From NCBI RefSeq assembly GCF_011927795.1, contig NZ_JAATJJ010000001.1, positions 186,001 to 250,000 on the forward strand: a stretch of 64,000 nucleotides of DNA. The letters are read 5' to 3'. Origin of the DNA: Saonia flava (GTDB lineage: Bacteria > Bacteroidota > Bacteroidia > Flavobacteriales > Flavobacteriaceae). Position numbers and translations under genes: made by a program. The first letter of the stretch is position 1. The number at the start of each line of letters is the position of its first letter. The notes beneath the pieces are model-generated. The model had not been told where the DNA came from. It saw only the letters and a list, made by a program, of their open reading frames with translations, and searched no databases. Positions 62,517 to 64,000 of the stretch are shown in pieces.

Positions 62517-63449
62517 ATGAAATTCCCAACTCGCCAAACCCTTAAACAAATTGCTACCCTTATAGCTTCCGATTATGTTGGTTCTGATGATTTTCCAGTG
62601 TTGGGAATGAATGAGATTCATGTTGTGGAACCTGGAGACATTGTTTTTGTGGACCATCCTAAATATTATTCTAAGGCCCTAGAATCAAAGGCTACTGTAG
62701 TTTTGATAAATAAACAGGTTGTGTGTCCCGAGGGAAAGGCTTTATTGATTTCTGATGACCCTTTTCGAGATTTTAATAAACTTACACAGGTTTTTAATCC
62801 CTTTAAAAGTTCTAATGAATCTATATCATCTTCCTCAAAAATTGGAAAGAATACGGTAATTCAGCCAAATGTATTCATTGGAAATAATGTAGAAATTGGC
62901 GATGACTGTATTATACATTCAAATGTCTCTATTTATGATAATTGTGTGATTGGCAATAATGTAACCATACATGCAGGCACTGTTCTTGGAGCAGATGCTT
63001 TTTATTATAAGAATAGACCAAACGGATTTGATAAGTTAATATCTGGGGGAAGAGTTGTTGTTCAAGATTATGTTGATATTGGGGCTTTGTGTACAATAGA
63101 TCGTGGAGTTACTGGTGATACAACTATAAAAGAGGGTTCTAAGTTGGACAACCAAGTTCAAGTTGGTCATGATACGGTAATTGGGAAAAAGTGTTTAATT
63201 GCTTCCCAAACAGGAATAGCCGGCTGTGTTATAGTAGAGGACGAAGTTACCCTTTGGGGCCAAGTTGGGGTTACAAGCGGTATTACCATTGGAAAAAAAG
63301 CAGTTGTTCTTGCCCAAACAGGTATTGCCAAATCCCTTGAAGGAGGTAAAAGTTATTTTGGGAGCCCAGCAGAGGAAGCGAGAGAAAAATTGAAACAATT
63401 GGCCAATGTTAAAAAAATTCCTAACATAATTAAAAAATTAGAAAATTAA
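62517..63449 (+). CDS. Second LpxD-like hexapeptide acyltransferase
   Basis: This 310-aa protein is a paralogue of LpxD. An N-terminal uridine-binding-like domain (about 1-95) precedes a hexapeptide beta-helix (about 100-280) with a likely catalytic His in VQVGHDTVIGKK and repeats such as CVIGNNVTIHAGTVLGADAFYYK. The protein is about 30 residues shorter than the lpxD product at 58722. Bacteroidota usually carry this second copy next to efp and sucD. Whether it adds a different acyl chain or acts on another substrate is not known to me. Confidence 0.88.
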   Translation: MKFPTRQTLKQIATLIASDYVGSDDFPVLGMNEIHVVEPGDIVFVDHPKYYSKALESKATVVLINKQVVCPEGKALLISDDPFRDFNKLTQVFNPFKSSNESISSSSKIGKNTVIQPNVFIGNNVEIGDDCIIHSNVSIYDNCVIGNNVTIHAGTVLGADAFYYKNRPNGFDKLISGGRVVVQDYVDIGALCTIDRGVTGDTTIKEGSKLDNQVQVGHDTVIGKKCLIASQTGIAGCVIVEDEVTLWGQVGVTSGITIGKKAVVLAQTGIAKSLEGGKSYFGSPAEEAREKLKQLANVKKIPNIIKKLEN

Positions 63450-63488
63450 ATAAGCAAACGAATACTTTAAAATTCATTTGTAAACCTA

Positions 63489-63496
63489 TATTTTTG
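63489..63496 (+). promoter_or_regulatory. -7 box TATTTTTG of sucD
   Basis: This is an exact TAnnTTTG match, 25 bp before the sucD start. It suggests that sucD has its own promoter although it follows the lpx operon on the same strand. Confidence 0.5.
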
Positions 63497-63520
63497 CACT
63501 GCTTAAAAAACCAATAAACA

Positions 63521-64000
63521 ATGAGTGTTCTAGTAAATAAAGATTCCAAAATAATAGTACAAGGCTTTACGGGTAGTGAAGGAACATTTCACTCCGAGCA
63601 AATGATCGAATATGGCACCAACATCGTTGGAGGTGTAACTCCCGGTAAAGGAGGTCAAGAACACTTGGGAAAACCAGTATTTAATACGGTAGAAGAAGCT
63701 GTTGAAAAGGCAGGGGCAGATACTACTATAATTTTTGTTCCCCCAGCTTTTGCTGCGGATGCCATTATGGAAGCTGCCAATGCAGGAATCAAAGTAATTA
63801 TTACAATTACCGAGGGTATTCCTGTTGCCGATATGGTGAAAGCAAACGATTATATAAAAGATAAAGATTGCCGTTTGGTAGGCCCTAACTGTCCGGGAGT
63901 GATAACCCCTGGAGAAGCAAAAGTTGGAATTATGCCTGGTTTTGTTTTCAAAAAAGGAAATGTAGGTATTGTTTCTAAATCCGGAACATTGACCTATGAA
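63521..64000 (+). CDS. sucD: Succinate-CoA ligase (ADP/GDP-forming) alpha subunit, truncated by window end
   Basis: The first 160 residues are present. [26 protein letters not shown] opens the CoA-binding domain. [56 protein letters not shown] and [20 protein letters not shown] are characteristic. The active-site His lies beyond the window edge. The enzyme makes succinyl-CoA or succinate plus ATP in the citric acid cycle. A -7 box just upstream indicates independent transcription from the lpx operon. Confidence 0.95.
   Translation, partial: MSVLVNKDSKIIVQGFTGSEGTFHSEQMIEYGTNIVGGVTPGKGGQEHLGKPVFNTVEEAVEKAGADTTIIFVPPAFAADAIMEAANAGIKVIITITEGIPVADMVKANDYIKDKDCRLVGPNCPGVITPGEAKVGIMPGFVFKKGNVGIVSKSGTLTYE

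Noticed and set aside
1-64000. tRNA or rRNA genes
   Set aside because: No cloverleaf-like CCA-ended segments or rRNA signatures were noticed in the intergenic regions. A covariance scan would be needed to exclude them fully.

Overview
The window is chromosomal DNA of a marine-type member of Flavobacteriaceae (Bacteroidota). The evidence is low GC, Bacteroidota -7 boxes (TAnnTTTG or TAnnTTAG), SusC-type TonB receptors with carboxypeptidase-like plug extensions, the type IX secretion regulator PorX, an LpxC-FabZ fusion, and many family-restricted small lipoproteins. I cannot name the genus with confidence. I recognised no tRNA, rRNA, CRISPR array, integrase or transposase.

Layout. 1-3047: periplasmic carbohydrate genes on the minus strand (SGNH/GDSL hydrolase cut by the window edge, cytochrome c-linked sugar dehydrogenase, Tat-exported sugar isomerase-like protein). 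3179-5138: small membrane, regulatory-domain and DUF2188 proteins. 5263-13333: a complete type I restriction-modification operon on the minus strand in the order hsdR-hsdS-unknown-DUF262-hsdM. 13524-17288: two secreted-protein genes with, between them, the most unusual part of the window. This is an array (14507-15785) of two alternating hairpin types that carries two identical GIY-YIG nuclease genes. 17485-22291: a Tat-exported oxidoreductase, a collagen-repeat lipoprotein and a di-haem peroxidase. 22288-29513: housekeeping and membrane genes (CPBP protease, LolD-like ABC ATPase, FolE) and a probable zinc TonB receptor with its small His/Cys-rich partner. 29587-33178: serine biosynthesis (serA, serC), acyl-CoA reductase and a divergent ferredoxin. 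33250-45485: a large TonB receptor, ychF, a leucine-rich-repeat-like lipoprotein, a DMT transporter, topoisomerase IV (parE, parC) and a sterol desaturase-family enzyme. 45547-55370: mixed metabolic genes (TerC, M14 peptidase, Lrp, DinB, aroB, proline and alanine dehydrogenases). 55447-58676: tsaE, porX and a divergent HD phosphohydrolase. 58722-63449: a lipid A operon (lpxD, lpxC-fabZ, lpxA, efp, second lpxD-like gene). sucD starts at 63521 and is cut by the right edge.

Main discovery candidate. In the 14507-15785 array, hairpin A and the reverse complement of hairpin B have unrelated outer and inner stem sequences. They nevertheless share one architecture: an outer stem of about 7 bp, a 7-nt loop TCG(A/G/C)TAC on one side, an inner stem with a short loop (TTT in the best copies), and a 4-nt ACTC loop on the other side. 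A and B face each other in inverted orientation across either a constant 16-nt spacer or a 312-bp cassette encoding a 94-aa GIY-YIG nuclease. This looks like a REP/RAYT-style partnership of structured repeat and nuclease in which a GIY-YIG enzyme takes the place of the HUH transposase. A related-looking short palindrome is inserted in frame in hsdR. All gene functions are assigned by recognising motifs by eye; no searches were run.
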